In this document: in pieces, positions 48,901 through 58,778 of the stretch | Layout of the letters: the number at the start of each line of letters is the position of its first letter | Position numbering within the stretch: position 1 is the first letter of the stretch | From: Myxococcales bacterium | Lineage (GTDB): Bacteria > Myxococcota_A > Polyangia > Polyangiales > Ga0077539 | Direction of reading: 5' to 3' | DNA: 64,000 bases | Assembly (NCBI GenBank): GCA_016793325.1 | Contig: JAEUKI010000004.1 | Location: 102,541-166,540 of the forward strand | Notes under the pieces: generated by a model | What the model was told of the DNA's origin: nothing | The model's input: only the letters and a program-made list of their open reading frames with translations | Database searches by the model: none | Made by a program: the position numbers and the translations under genes

Positions 48901-51003
48901 TCAGAACTGAAAGTAGATGAACGGGACCGTCGCCGGCAGCGAGATCGATCGAAGCGCGACGAAGACCGCGACGAGCGCCATCGAGCGAACGAGCGGGTGC
49001 GCGGCCACGAAGGCGCGTCGCGCGCGGTCGTACACAGCGTCGGGAACGAAGTGCGCGAGCGCCGCGCCGACGAGCGCCGCCGCGAACCACTTGGGGACGT
49101 TGGGCACGTCCGTCGTCCGCTCGCCCATCGCGAAGAGCACCTCGCGCGCGCGCTCGAAGCTCGGGGCTCGAAAGAACACCCACGCGAAGCACACATAGTG
49201 AAACGTGAGCGCCGCGCTCGCCACGCGCGCGAGTCGAGAGCCCGCGTCCGCGCGCGAAGCGCTCCACACGGTGAGGGCGGCCCACAGCGGCGCGAGGTAG
49301 CACCAGCCGAGGACCAAGTGGACCCACGCGCTGTTCACGTTGGCGACGGTGGCCCATCGATCGATCGAGGGCGCGATGAATTTGTGTGCGTTTGTTCCGA
49401 AGAGCGCGAAGAGCGCTGCGCGCGCGGTGATGCTCGCGGGGCTCGCGCTCGTTCGCTCGGTGTGTCGTTGGTACGCGCGCGTGATGGCGAGGCCGCCGCC
49501 GTGCAGCGCGCCCCACGCGATGAACGTCCAGTTGGCGCCGTGCCACAGGCCCCCGAGCAGCATCGTGATCGAGAGGTTGCGGTACGTGGCCCAGTCGCTT
49601 CCTCGCGAGCCGCCGAGGGGAATGTAGAGGTAGTCGCGGAGCCACGAGGACAGCGTGATGTGCCATCGACGCCAGAAGGCCGAGAGGTCCGCGGCGCGGT
49701 AGGGCGTGCGAAAATTCTCGGGCAGCGTGAACCCGAGCATCGCCGCGGCGCCGATGGCGATGTCGCTGTACGCGCTGAAATCCAGGTAGATCTGAAACGC
49801 GTAGCCGTAGACCGCCAGGAGGTTCTCGAGCGACGAGTACGCGTTGGGGCGATCGAACACGCGATCGACGAGGAACACCGCGAGCGGGTCGGCGAGGCAG
49901 AGCTTCTTGGCGAGCCCGCGCGCGACGCGCAAGAGCCCTTCGAGCGCGGCGGTCTCGCGGATCGGCGGCGGGTCTGCGATCTGCGGGAGAAACTCCTCGG
50001 CGCGCACGATGGGACCTGCGACGAGCTGCGGAAAGAACAGCACGAACGTCGCGAACTCGAGGAGCGACGGCGTCGCGCGGAGCTTCTGCTTGTAGACGTC
50101 GACCGTGTACGAGAGCGACTGAAACGTGTGAAACGAGATTCCCGCGGGCAAGAGCAGCGCGATCGGGACGTACGTCCACGGCGCTCCGAGCGCCCGCGCG
50201 ATCGCGCTCGCGGTCGTGCCGAAGAAGTCCCAGTACTTGAACGCGCAGAGGATCCCGAGGTTCGCGACGAACGAGCCGATGAGCCACAGCCGCGCGCGCG
50301 ACAGCGCGTTTGCAGCGCCGCGCCGCCGCTCGATCACGAGCGCGAGGCCGTAGTCGAGGACCACCGTCGCCAGGATGAGCGCGAGGAGATACTGGTACGC
50401 GCCTCGCGTCGTCGCGGCCCACGAGTGGTACATGAGCGCGCTCACGAGGAAGAGCGCGGACTGCTTGGCGACGCGCTGCGCATCGCGCGATGGCTGCGCG
50501 TCGAACGCGCGCACGGATCCCCACGCGAAGAGCCACGCGGGGTGCCCGAGCGACGCGAGCGCGCGAGAGAGCTCGGGCAACGCGTGCCGCCGAACGGCCC
50601 ACGCGAACGCGACGCCGAGCGCCCCGAGCGCGAGCGCGGCCACCGTCGCGCGGCGCGGGCCCGTCGCGGGATCGGGCGAACGCGCGCGATGCGCGATCGC
50701 GTAGCCGAGGGCGAAGAGCGCGGGTCCCAGCGCGGCGCGCGCGGTGAGCGGCGCGTGGCCTGCGCCGAACGCGGCGCGAAACACGAGCTCGAGCGGATCT
50801 GCGAGGGAGGCTCCGGGGATCGCGAGGAGCCACAAGAGGTCCGCGAGCGCGACGGTCGCGAGCGCGGTGATCGCCGCCGTGGTGGCCCGTCGCGCGAGGG
50901 ACGAACTCGAATGTGTGTGCTGCTCGGCCGCGCCGCCGAGCGACGCGTACAGCGCGTAGATCGCGAGCAAAAATGGGACGAACCCCGCGCTCGAGAAGCT
51001 CAA
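48901..51003 (-). CDS. MBOAT-family O-acyltransferase with N-terminal TM extension
   Basis: 700 residues. The start is TTG at 51003, overlapping the SGNH stop (TTGA), the only start that keeps the first helix. Residues from about 195 match AlgI-type MBOAT proteins: FKYWDFF, AGISFHTFQSLSYTVDVYKQ, FPQLVAGPIVRAEEFLPQI, YLDFSAYSDIAIG, FWRRWHITLSSWLRDYLYIP (His448) and GGLWHGANWTFIAWG (His488), the invariant histidine. The N-terminal 190 residues add about five membrane helices not found in AlgI. MBOAT proteins move acyl groups, usually acetyl, across the membrane onto glycans. Two SGNH proteins next door would be the extracellular transferases. Confidence 0.92.
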   Translation of the reverse strand: MSFSSAGFVPFLLAIYALYASLGGAAEQHTHSSSSLARRATTAAITALATVALADLLWLLAIPGASLADPLELVFRAAFGAGHAPLTARAALGPALFALGYAIAHRARSPDPATGPRRATVAALALGALGVAFAWAVRRHALPELSRALASLGHPAWLFAWGSVRAFDAQPSRDAQRVAKQSALFLVSALMYHSWAATTRGAYQYLLALILATVVLDYGLALVIERRRGAANALSRARLWLIGSFVANLGILCAFKYWDFFGTTASAIARALGAPWTYVPIALLLPAGISFHTFQSLSYTVDVYKQKLRATPSLLEFATFVLFFPQLVAGPIVRAEEFLPQIADPPPIRETAALEGLLRVARGLAKKLCLADPLAVFLVDRVFDRPNAYSSLENLLAVYGYAFQIYLDFSAYSDIAIGAAAMLGFTLPENFRTPYRAADLSAFWRRWHITLSSWLRDYLYIPLGGSRGSDWATYRNLSITMLLGGLWHGANWTFIAWGALHGGGLAITRAYQRHTERTSASPASITARAALFALFGTNAHKFIAPSIDRWATVANVNSAWVHLVLGWCYLAPLWAALTVWSASRADAGSRLARVASAALTFHYVCFAWVFFRAPSFERAREVLFAMGERTTDVPNVPKWFAAALVGAALAHFVPDAVYDRARRAFVAAHPLVRSMALVAVFVALRSISLPATVPFIYFQF

Positions 51004-52547
51004 CGATCGCGGCTCCGATCGGGGGCCGACGCGGCCTCGGTCATCGAGCGTTCGGCCGCGGGACGGCGCGCCGCGCGTTGCGCCCAGCCCTCGTAGCCGC
51101 GCGCGATCGCGTCGAGCAACAGGCCCGAGAGCGCGTCGTAGCCAGCGGGTCGATAGTGAACGTGATCGCGGTACGCGAGGGGCGGCGTTCGCGCGACCCA
51201 GGACACGACCGTTCCGGGGCCGCCCATCGCGGACAAGAGGTCGAAGTACGCGGCGTTCGAGCTGCGCGCGCCGCGGCGGATCGCGTCGAGGATCGTCAGC
51301 TGTTGCGCGGGCTGCGCGTAGCCTCCGGCTCCGTCGCGCAGCGCGAGGTCCGGCGGCCCGAGCACCAAGATGGACGCGCGGGGAACGGCGGCTCGAACAC
51401 GCGCGACGAGGCTCGTGATGGCCTGCTCGACCCGCGCGGGCGCGAGGCGTCGATTGGCGGACTCGTTGGTTCCGAACCAGAGGACGACGAGCGACGGGTT
51501 GCGCGCCGAGAGCTCGGGGCCGAGGACGGTCCAGTCTGCTGCGTCGAGGTGCGTGGCTTGCGCGCCGACGGTTCCCGCGCTGTCGACCGTGGCGCCGTTG
51601 CCGTCGCGTTCGAGCGCGACGCCGTGGAGCTCGATCGGGCCGTCGCCCGCGGGTCGAACCGTGAGCGTGTGGTGACCCTCTTGCGTGCTCGAGACGAGAA
51701 AACCCACGGGCCCCTGCGTCGGCGCGAGCGCCGTGCTCTGCCGCTCCCACGGTCCGCCGTCGACGCGCGCCTCGATCGAGCCGCCGCCGCTCTGCCTGCG
51801 AAAATACACGATGAATCGCGATACGTCGCGGCTCTCGCACCGCGCGCACGGCTCGATCTCGACCGTGGCTGCGCGGTCCCTCGCGATCGCTCGCGCGAGG
51901 CCCACGCCATAGGCGCCCGACGGGTTGCGCAGCGGCGCGCGCTCGATGGTCCACGGTCCAGCGAACGTTCGTCGCACGTCTCGCGCTCCGCCCGCCGGGG
52001 CAACGAACCCGCGCCCTGCGCTCCCGAAGGCCGCGCCGAGCCTCCGTCTCAACCGACTCGTGAACTCATCGGACTCCGTGTGCGAGTCCCCCAACACGAC
52101 GACGGTGAACCTCGCGCCGCGGGCTCTTCGAAGCGACTCGGCCATCGCGCTGTACGCACGATCGAGGGACCCCGATGCGTCTTCGATCGAGACGGTGGAC
52201 GTCGCGCCCGTCGTTGCGTCTTCGCCCGAGGAGGGCTCTTCGCCCGCGGCTTCGTCGCGCAACGCAACGCGTAGCTCTGGCGCGTACGGCTCGCTCGCCG
52301 CAGCGACGCCAGCCTCCGTCGCGCTCGCGTCGACGCTCGCCTCGGCGGTGCTCGCGTCGACGGGTCTTCGCGCGGCGACGAGGGCGCGGTCGAGCGCTGT
52401 GCGGTCGTGTCCGTACGGCGCGGCCTGACCGATGGTGGACGCTCGTTCGCTCGTGGGTCTCGCGGCGCAGCTCGCGATCGCGATCGCGACGGCGGCGGTG
52501 CGCGCGAGGCGAGGGCGACGCTCAGCGAACGGGGATGACGAAGTCAC
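51000..52547 (-). CDS. SGNH/GDSL-type lipoprotein esterase or acetyltransferase
   Basis: 515 residues from GTG at 52547, overlapping the preceding gene by 26 bases; the N-terminus looks like a signal (AAVAIAIASC). An Asp/Ala/Glu linker (about 60-125) leads to an SGNH domain: VVLGDSHTES (Ser155), LWFGTNESAN, and RDHVHYRPAG with the Asp-x-x-His pair near 465. An inserted beta-domain (about 210-330) resembles a carbohydrate-binding module. With the MBOAT gene overlapping its stop, the pair looks like an AlgI/AlgJ-X-type acetylation system. Confidence 0.85.
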   Translation of the reverse strand: MTSSSPFAERRPRLARTAAVAIAIASCAARPTSERASTIGQAAPYGHDRTALDRALVAARRPVDASTAEASVDASATEAGVAAASEPYAPELRVALRDEAAGEEPSSGEDATTGATSTVSIEDASGSLDRAYSAMAESLRRARGARFTVVVLGDSHTESDEFTSRLRRRLGAAFGSAGRGFVAPAGGARDVRRTFAGPWTIERAPLRNPSGAYGVGLARAIARDRAATVEIEPCARCESRDVSRFIVYFRRQSGGGSIEARVDGGPWERQSTALAPTQGPVGFLVSSTQEGHHTLTVRPAGDGPIELHGVALERDGNGATVDSAGTVGAQATHLDAADWTVLGPELSARNPSLVVLWFGTNESANRRLAPARVEQAITSLVARVRAAVPRASILVLGPPDLALRDGAGGYAQPAQQLTILDAIRRGARSSNAAYFDLLSAMGGPGTVVSWVARTPPLAYRDHVHYRPAGYDALSGLLLDAIARGYEGWAQRAARRPAAERSMTEAASAPDRSRDR

Positions 52548-53679
52548 GAATGACGCCCATGTGCTGCATGTTGAGCGCGGCCGAGTCGCTCATCCTCGCG
52601 GGCGCGATCATGCCGATGGTGGTCGCGTCGAACACGCGCGTGTCGATGACCATGCCGTGCGGGAGCGTATACGTCGTCGTTCCGTTGCTCATCACGACGG
52701 GGACGATGTGCGCGTAGAGGCTGCGGCTCGGCATCACGTGGTCGTACGGCTGATTGCGCATCGGATCTAGGCCCCCGTCCGCGAGCGTGACGAGTCGATT
52801 GGTGTTGGTGCCCGGGTTTCCGAACTGGTCGGTGGGCAGCGGCGTGACGTTGAGGACCATCTCGAGCGTCGCGAAGATCGGCTCGGTGATGGTGTCCGTG
52901 TTGAGGTCGCCGCCCACGACGACGTAATCCGTCGCAGGAATCCTCGTGCGAATGTTGTCGACGAGCTCCATGCCCTCGATGGGCCTCGACGTCGCGTTGG
53001 TGTGCAAGTGCACGCTGATGGCCCACAAATCAACGGGGCCGGGGATGTCGATCTGCGCGTACGCGTAGTCGCGGTTGGACACGCGGCTGTCTTGCCACTC
53101 GCCGCACGCTCGAATCGGAAACCGACTGACGATCCCGTTCGGAATGTCCCCGCGGCTGTCGACCATCTCTCGGCAGAAGTACGCGGTCGGACCGAGGATG
53201 CTCTCGGCGAGCCCCTGGAGCGCCGCGGTGTCATCCGCGCCGATGCGCATCTCTTGGAGCATCACGATGTCGGGGTCGACGCCCTGCATGATGCGGATCC
53301 CCGGCCCGGGCGCGGTGTCACCGGGCGGGACGTCGTAGGTCTGGTTGTTTCCCGCGGTGAGGTTGGCGGCCATGAGGCGCATTCGAAACGAACCGTCCGG
53401 CGTCGCGACATCGGGAAACACCACGTCCGAGCGCGTGTCGTTCGCGCTGTCCGACGCCGCGTCCGTGCCCGTGTCCGCGGTCGCGCTGTCCATCGTCGCG
53501 TCGTTGGCGCTCGTGTCTTCGACCGTCGCGTCTGCGCCCGTGTCCACGCCGCTGTCCATCGGCGCTGTCGCGTCGAGGACGTCCGCGCCCGAGTCGTTGG
53601 TGCTCGGTCGCTCGCACGCAGCGAGCGCCGCGAACATCGCGCCCGTGGCGATCCAAGAAAGGGATCTCGTCACCGTCAT
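52522..53679 (-). CDS. Exported endonuclease/exonuclease/phosphatase-family lipoprotein
   Basis: 385 residues from MTVTRSLSWI (ATG at 53679), lipobox LAAC (Cys22). After an Asp/Ser/Thr linker (about 25-80) comes an EEP domain with its catalytic set: MAANLTAGN (Asn), VMLQEMR (Glu), SVHLHTN (His), VVGGDLNTD (Asp, Asn) and YDHVMPS (Asp, His). This family cuts phosphodiesters in DNA, RNA or phospholipids, needing a metal. Being exported, it may act on environmental DNA or lipids. It lies between the two SGNH genes. Confidence 0.88.
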   Translation of the reverse strand: MTVTRSLSWIATGAMFAALAACERPSTNDSGADVLDATAPMDSGVDTGADATVEDTSANDATMDSATADTGTDAASDSANDTRSDVVFPDVATPDGSFRMRLMAANLTAGNNQTYDVPPGDTAPGPGIRIMQGVDPDIVMLQEMRIGADDTAALQGLAESILGPTAYFCREMVDSRGDIPNGIVSRFPIRACGEWQDSRVSNRDYAYAQIDIPGPVDLWAISVHLHTNATSRPIEGMELVDNIRTRIPATDYVVVGGDLNTDTITEPIFATLEMVLNVTPLPTDQFGNPGTNTNRLVTLADGGLDPMRNQPYDHVMPSRSLYAHIVPVVMSNGTTTYTLPHGMVIDTRVFDATTIGMIAPARMSDSAALNMQHMGVIRDFVIPVR

Positions 53680-53740
53680 CGCCTCGCATCGTGACACAGC
53701 TACGCGTCAGAGAAAGAGCGCGATCGCGCTCCCTGCTCGC

Positions 53741-55153
53741 TCAGCGGCCTGCGTCCGCGGAGGTCGGGTGAGCTTCCGTCGCGCCGTTCGATGGCGGCGC
53801 GGTCCTCGCGAGATACTCGTCTCGCGCGGCGAGCAGGGCGTCGGTGATCGCGTCGGCGATGCGCGCAGCGCCTCCGTCCGTGAGGTGCGTGTGGTCCGCT
53901 TCGGCCCAGCCCCACGTGTGCCAACGGAGCACCGAGTTGCGGCCGCCCATGAACGCAAACGTGTCCCACATCGCGCACCCTGCGCTCGTCGCGGCGCGAC
54001 GCTGCGCCTCCATGATCGCGCTCAACGACGCGCGCGTCGCGAGCGGGCCGCCGCGCTCTTCGGCGCCGTCCGGCGGAAGCAGCACGAGGCACGATCCCGC
54101 CACGCGCTTCACCAGCGAGAAGAGCGCTGCGTGTGATGCTTCGAGCGCCGGGCGATGGACGAGCGGGATCGGGCCGTGGGTGCTGTCGTTGGTTCCGAGC
54201 GAGATCACGACGAGGTCCGGGGAGAGCGCGGCGAGGGCGCGCTCCCACTGCGCTGCGTCTTGTCGCGCGAGGGCCCGGGACGAGGAGCTCACGAGCCCCA
54301 GGTTGTCGACGATCATCCCGGGTTGGTCGCGCTCGATCGAGAGCCCATACAATCGAGATCCCTGGCGATCGACGCGCATTTCGAGCCGATGTCTCCCCTC
54401 GCTCGCGAGCCGAATCGTCGACGCCATCGGCTGCCACGCGCCTTCGTCGACGCGAGTCGACACCGCGGTGGCGTCGCTCGCGTAGAGGGCGATCGTCCCG
54501 CTCGCCGTGAGCTCGACGGACGCGATGGCTCCGTGAGCGCGCGCGACGAACGCGGCTCCGGCAGGGCCGAACGGCGGGTCGACCGTGGGCTCGTCGACGA
54601 CGCTTACGGTGTCCAAGCCGCGCCCCTCGTAGCGAACGTTGCGCGGGTGATACCAGCGCGTCGGGCGCTGCGCGTAGAGCCAACCGACGCCGCGGTCTCC
54701 GAACTCGCGCTGCAATCGCGCGCGCATGCGCCCGGTGATCTTGTCATCCGCGACGATCGAGTCGCCGAGGTGCGTCACGCGAACGCGAGGACGCTGCCCG
54801 CGTTCGAGCTCGGTCAGCCGCGCGAAGAATCCATCGAGCGCGCGCGTCGAGCACGCCCCGGCGTCGGCGCTCGTCGCGCAGGGGTCTTGGATCGCAGCGA
54901 CGCGGCGATCCCCTCGCGAGCGCGCGGTCCATCGCGGCGGAAGCGGCGGAGGCGCGACCGGAGGGGCTGCCTCGACGCGCGCGGGCTGCGCGGGTAGCGG
55001 CCCCGAAGCGCGCGGCGCGACGAGGGTTCGCGTCGGATACACGAGCTCGCGGAGCGAAGCGCGCCACGACGGACGCGCGAGGGTCGTAGCGAGCGACGCC
55101 GCGGCGAAGAGCGCGAGCGTCACCGAGAGCGAGCGCGGAGCAGACGAGGACAA
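53741..55153 (-). CDS. Second SGNH/GDSL-type exported protein
   Basis: 470 residues. A single N-terminal hydrophobic segment (LALFAAASLATTLA) acts as signal or anchor, then a Pro/Ala-rich linker. SGNH motifs: THLGDSIVADD (Ser132), VVISLGTNDSTHG, and ADHTHLTDGGAARIAD. A beta insert lies in the middle, like the first SGNH protein, and the two are likely paralogues. It begins 42 bases after the cytochrome-like gene. Confidence 0.85.
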   Translation of the reverse strand: MSSSAPRSLSVTLALFAAASLATTLARPSWRASLRELVYPTRTLVAPRASGPLPAQPARVEAAPPVAPPPLPPRWTARSRGDRRVAAIQDPCATSADAGACSTRALDGFFARLTELERGQRPRVRVTHLGDSIVADDKITGRMRARLQREFGDRGVGWLYAQRPTRWYHPRNVRYEGRGLDTVSVVDEPTVDPPFGPAGAAFVARAHGAIASVELTASGTIALYASDATAVSTRVDEGAWQPMASTIRLASEGRHRLEMRVDRQGSRLYGLSIERDQPGMIVDNLGLVSSSSRALARQDAAQWERALAALSPDLVVISLGTNDSTHGPIPLVHRPALEASHAALFSLVKRVAGSCLVLLPPDGAEERGGPLATRASLSAIMEAQRRAATSAGCAMWDTFAFMGGRNSVLRWHTWGWAEADHTHLTDGGAARIADAITDALLAARDEYLARTAPPSNGATEAHPTSADAGR

Positions 55154-55195
55154 CGGCGCGGCAGCGTACCAAAACCGCGGTGCTCGCGCGTCGCG

Positions 55196-57016
55196 CTACA
55201 GCGTCTCCAAGTACGCGACGAGGTCCCGCAGCTCGCCAGCGTCGAACGTGTTGGCTCCGCCGCCGTGGCGCTCGTCGCCGCAGCGCGTGAAGCGCTCTTC
55301 GAGGGTCTTGGCGCAGCCGTCGAAGCGGTACGGAGCGCGCCACGCGACCCCGCGGAGAGACGGAACTTGGAGCCTGGTGTCGCGGAGCGAGACCGTCTCG
55401 TTGCTCGTGAAGCGCTCGCCGCTGTGGCACTCGAGGCAGGCTGTTCGCGCGCTCATGAAGAGCGCGCGTCCGCGGGACGCAGCGTCGTCCATGACAGTGC
55501 GCGCGGGCGCAGGAAGGGGCTGGCGATCGAGCCATCGCTCGAGCGCTGCGACCTGGGGCGGGGCGAGGCGCGGCCCGCTCATGCGAGCCACGAATACGCG
55601 CGCGGCGAGCGCGCTCATCGTCGGAAGGTCGCCGGCCCAGTGGTAGGGCGCGGAGGCGACGACGCCGCCCCGTAGATTTTGTGTGCGTCGAATTTCGGTG
55701 GCGCTGAAGTTCCACACGTGGCCGTCGTCGCTGCCCTCGGGGTGGCACGAGGCGCACGCGATGAAGGCGCCCGAATTGCTGTGAAAGACCTCGTGACCTG
55801 TGTCGTGGCGGCTCTCGGTCGAGAGCGCGAGCGAGGCCCCTGTGTCCGCGAAGAAGAGCGCCGCGGGCTCGCGCGTCTGCGCCAGGAGCAACCCGGTCGG
55901 CGCAAAGGCCACGGCGATGGTCTGCCCCGAGGGCTGCGCGACCGCGAGGCGATCGGACGCGCACTCGCGCCCAGGCGCGAGCGACGAGGTCGGCAACAGC
56001 AGCAACGAGGGGTACAGCGGAACCGTGTAGTTCGCGGCGGAGACGACGGCGACCTTTGTTCCATCGGGCGAGTACGCCATGTCCACCGCGAGCGTCGCCA
56101 TCGGAACGAGCGGCGAAGCCCCTTCGCGCCCCACGTCGGTCACCGTCGCGTGCACGACCGAGCACGAGCAGCTCGCGCACACCGTCGTCGTCCCGTAGTA
56201 GCTCGCCGTCGACGCGGTCATCGAAGGAGGCGTCACCGGCGTCACTTGCGCGCGCTGATGCAAGAGCGCCGCGCCGCCGCCGGGCTTCGCGACGAGCCGC
56301 CACGCGACGTTCGGCTCGAAGCGCTGCTCGATCGTCGTGCGCGCGCCGGTGCTCGTCGAGACGACGCGCTGCTGCGATTGATGAAACTCCGCGGGCGCTT
56401 CGGGCGCGCTCACGGCTCCATCCGCGCTCACGCGGTGGATCTGCGCGCTGCGAAAGCTGCTCACGACGAGCCCATCGCCGTCGATCACGACGTCGCGAAG
56501 GTCTCTCGCGACGGTGATCGATCGCGTCGTCCGCCAGTCGCGCGTCGCGATCGAGCGCAGCTCGCCTCCGGCGCACGCGACGTGCAGCGTGCTCGTTCGC
56601 CCGTCGAACGCCACGCCCCGCGGCGCTGGGCACACGGGCCTCGCGGCGATGGCCCTTCCCGAGCGCGCGTCGACGACCTGCACCGCGTTGCTGTTTCGAA
56701 GGACCGCGTACACAACGCCGTCTTCGCCCTCGACGAGCCGACCCGGTTCGCCGCCCGCGACGGGGATGTCCGCGATGCGCGAGCGGGACCCGAGGTCGAC
56801 CACGTAGATGCGATCGCGATCGGGATCCGACACGACGGCGCGCGTCGCGTCGCGGGTGACGAGGAGCGTTCCGCCGCTCACGGGCGGAGGCGCGATCGCC
56901 TGCGAGAGGGTTGGGCCGAACCGAGGATCATTGAGGTCCAGCGGCGATCCGCAGTTAGCGAAGGCGAGGAGGGCGAATCCTGCGACAGCGATCCGGTGCG
57001 AGTTCGCGGTTGGCAT
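55196..57016 (-). CDS. Beta-propeller lipoprotein with two c-type haem sites
   Basis: 606 residues from MPTANSHRIA (ATG at 57016), lipobox AFANC. Residues about 40-390 are a YVTN/WD-type propeller (VVDLGSRSRIADIPVAGGEP, YVVDL, DMAYSPDGTKVAVVSA). The C-terminal third has two CxxCH haem motifs: CASCH (421-425) and CLECH (527-531), spaced as in di-haem peroxidase/MauG-like proteins. A separate CASCSC lies in the propeller. Probably periplasmic electron transfer or an oxidase; the exact type is open. Divergent from a plus-strand gene at 57118. Confidence 0.85.
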   Translation of the reverse strand: MPTANSHRIAVAGFALLAFANCGSPLDLNDPRFGPTLSQAIAPPPVSGGTLLVTRDATRAVVSDPDRDRIYVVDLGSRSRIADIPVAGGEPGRLVEGEDGVVYAVLRNSNAVQVVDARSGRAIAARPVCPAPRGVAFDGRTSTLHVACAGGELRSIATRDWRTTRSITVARDLRDVVIDGDGLVVSSFRSAQIHRVSADGAVSAPEAPAEFHQSQQRVVSTSTGARTTIEQRFEPNVAWRLVAKPGGGAALLHQRAQVTPVTPPSMTASTASYYGTTTVCASCSCSVVHATVTDVGREGASPLVPMATLAVDMAYSPDGTKVAVVSAANYTVPLYPSLLLLPTSSLAPGRECASDRLAVAQPSGQTIAVAFAPTGLLLAQTREPAALFFADTGASLALSTESRHDTGHEVFHSNSGAFIACASCHPEGSDDGHVWNFSATEIRRTQNLRGGVVASAPYHWAGDLPTMSALAARVFVARMSGPRLAPPQVAALERWLDRQPLPAPARTVMDDAASRGRALFMSARTACLECHSGERFTSNETVSLRDTRLQVPSLRGVAWRAPYRFDGCAKTLEERFTRCGDERHGGGANTFDAGELRDLVAYLETL

Positions 57017-57117
57017 GACGATCTGCGGTGAAACGACGCTCGCGGCTGAAAGTTTCACTCCTTCGTGCCGTAATTGTGCGGCGCGCGCCCGCTCCCTCGG
57101 GCCGCGTCCCCTCTACG

Positions 57118-57867
57118 ATGCGCGCTCGAGCCATATTCTCCTGTGTCCTCGCTGTGTGCGCGTCGTTCGCGGCCCTTTGTGTACCCACTATGGCCGCGGC
57201 CCAAGAGCGGTCGTGTATGCCCTGGCTCAGCGGCAACCGCGATTCGTGCCACGTTCGAATGGGCATCGGCCTCGGCGCCGGCGCCCTCGCCATTCGCCAG
57301 CAACGCGCGTCGTACTTCGCGCGGGCCACGGGCAACGGAGCGCTCGACGACCTCGAGCTCGACGGCTCGTCGCTCTCGAACGAGTGGGCGCACCTCGTCG
57401 TGTTCGAGCTGTGGGCTCCGATGATCGGTGTCGGCCCCTTCTACACTGCGATTCTCCAGCGCGCGCAGCTCGCGGCCGTCGAGCGCCCCGCGAACATCAC
57501 CGTGCAAAACGACTCGCTCGTCGAGTTCAGGGGCGCGCAGCACTTGTCGCTCGCCGCGGTGGCGGGGGTCGGGCTGAGCGCGAGTCGCGTGGGATTTCGC
57601 TCGGAGTTCGCGCTCGGCTATCGGTACTTTGGCTACAACATCACGGCGTACCGCGGCGAGCGCGTCGGGACGCGGTCGTTGCTCACGAACACGGTTCAGT
57701 GCGAGCTGCGAACGCTGTTCGAAGTGTGGCCGCACGAGCACCTGTCGATCTCGATCGCGGCGGGCGTCGATCCGACTCCGCCGTTTACGATCTCGACGAC
57801 GATGGTCGTGACGTTTCACATGACTCGACTCGGCGGACTCGCGATCGGAAGCCGGCCACACCCCTGA
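57118..57867 (+). CDS. Secreted, probable outer-membrane beta-barrel
   Basis: 249 residues from MRARAIFSCV (ATG at 57118); a longer frame upstream has no signal. Signal peptide ends near MAAAQE. The mature part is beta-rich with alternating strands (VRMGIGLGAGALAIRQQ, AHLVVFELWAPMIGVGPF, VGFRSEFALGYRYFGYNIT) and ends in hydrophobic strands (TTMVVTFHMTRLG), as in small barrels. Two early cysteines. Function unknown. Confidence 0.75.
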   Translation: MRARAIFSCVLAVCASFAALCVPTMAAAQERSCMPWLSGNRDSCHVRMGIGLGAGALAIRQQRASYFARATGNGALDDLELDGSSLSNEWAHLVVFELWAPMIGVGPFYTAILQRAQLAAVERPANITVQNDSLVEFRGAQHLSLAAVAGVGLSASRVGFRSEFALGYRYFGYNITAYRGERVGTRSLLTNTVQCELRTLFEVWPHEHLSISIAAGVDPTPPFTISTTMVVTFHMTRLGGLAIGSRPHP

Positions 57868-57892
57868 ACGTTCGCGAGACGCGAGCGACGGT

Positions 57893-58654
57893 TCAGCGAC
57901 GACGCCGAGGCGCGCCTGTCATGAGCGGCTGCGGGTCGAGGCGCGTTCCGTTGTGGTACGCGATGAAGTGCACGTGGCAGCCGTGCGCGATGCCTGTGTC
58001 GCCGACGAGCGCGATGGTCTGGCCTCGGCGAACGACCGCGCCCGCGGGGACCAACGTCTTCTTCGCGTGCCCGTACGCGGTCACCCAACCGCCGGGATGA
58101 ACGAGCACGACGACGTTGCCCATCCCGCTCATCCCGTTGTCCGAGTACGCGACGATCCCGCCGTGCGCCGCGCGGATGGGCGTTCCGCAGCGGCCGCCGA
58201 TGTCGAGCGCGCGGTGTCGTCCGCCCATGCCCCGAAACCCTTGCCACAACGGCCCGCCCACCACCGGCCACAACAACGACCGAGGAGCGCGCCCCGCCGC
58301 CGCGCGAACCCACCGCGCTTCGGGTCGACCGAAGAGAAGCTGTCGCGCGACCGCGTGCGTTCCGAGCCCGAGTCTGCGCATGCGCTCTCGGTCTCGTCCT
58401 CGCGGCGTCGGAACGTCACGCGGCCCGTTCGAGCGCGCGGCCGTCTGTGCGCTCGCGTGCTGAATCGCAGGGCGCGCGCTCGTCGCGCCCGTCGTGCTCG
58501 TCGTCGCGCCGGTCGATTCTGTGTGCGCTTCGGGCGCGCCGAGGGCCTCGGGCTCTTCGTGCACCGCCGCGTCCTGCGCGCTCGCGCTCGACGAAGCGAG
58601 CATCGACAGCGCGAAGCACTGCAACAACGCTGCAACGAGAGCGGGCCGACGCAC
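57893..58654 (-). CDS. M23 (LytM-type) peptidase
   Basis: 253 residues. No ATG suits the signal; GTG at 58654 gives MRRPALVAALLQCFALSMLA and has AAGG eight bases upstream. Signal ends near SASAQ. A Thr/Ser/Ala linker precedes the LytM domain: GRHRALDIGGRCG (His147, Asp151) and HGCHVHF (His227, His229), the full zinc set. Such enzymes cut peptidoglycan crossbridges or act as activators of amidases. Convergent with the preceding gene. Confidence 0.88.
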   Translation of the reverse strand: MRRPALVAALLQCFALSMLASSSASAQDAAVHEEPEALGAPEAHTESTGATTSTTGATSARPAIQHASAQTAARSNGPRDVPTPRGRDRERMRRLGLGTHAVARQLLFGRPEARWVRAAAGRAPRSLLWPVVGGPLWQGFRGMGGRHRALDIGGRCGTPIRAAHGGIVAYSDNGMSGMGNVVVLVHPGGWVTAYGHAKKTLVPAGAVVRRGQTIALVGDTGIAHGCHVHFIAYHNGTRLDPQPLMTGAPRRRR

Positions 58655-58778
58655 GAGGCGCACCTTGCCATCGAATCGCGCGGATCGCACGAATCCCACC
58701 GACGCGACGGGGGCGCGCGCCCGAAGCGCCTGTGATTGCGCGCGACGCGCTGCGAATTGCTGTAAAACGTCTGATGAA

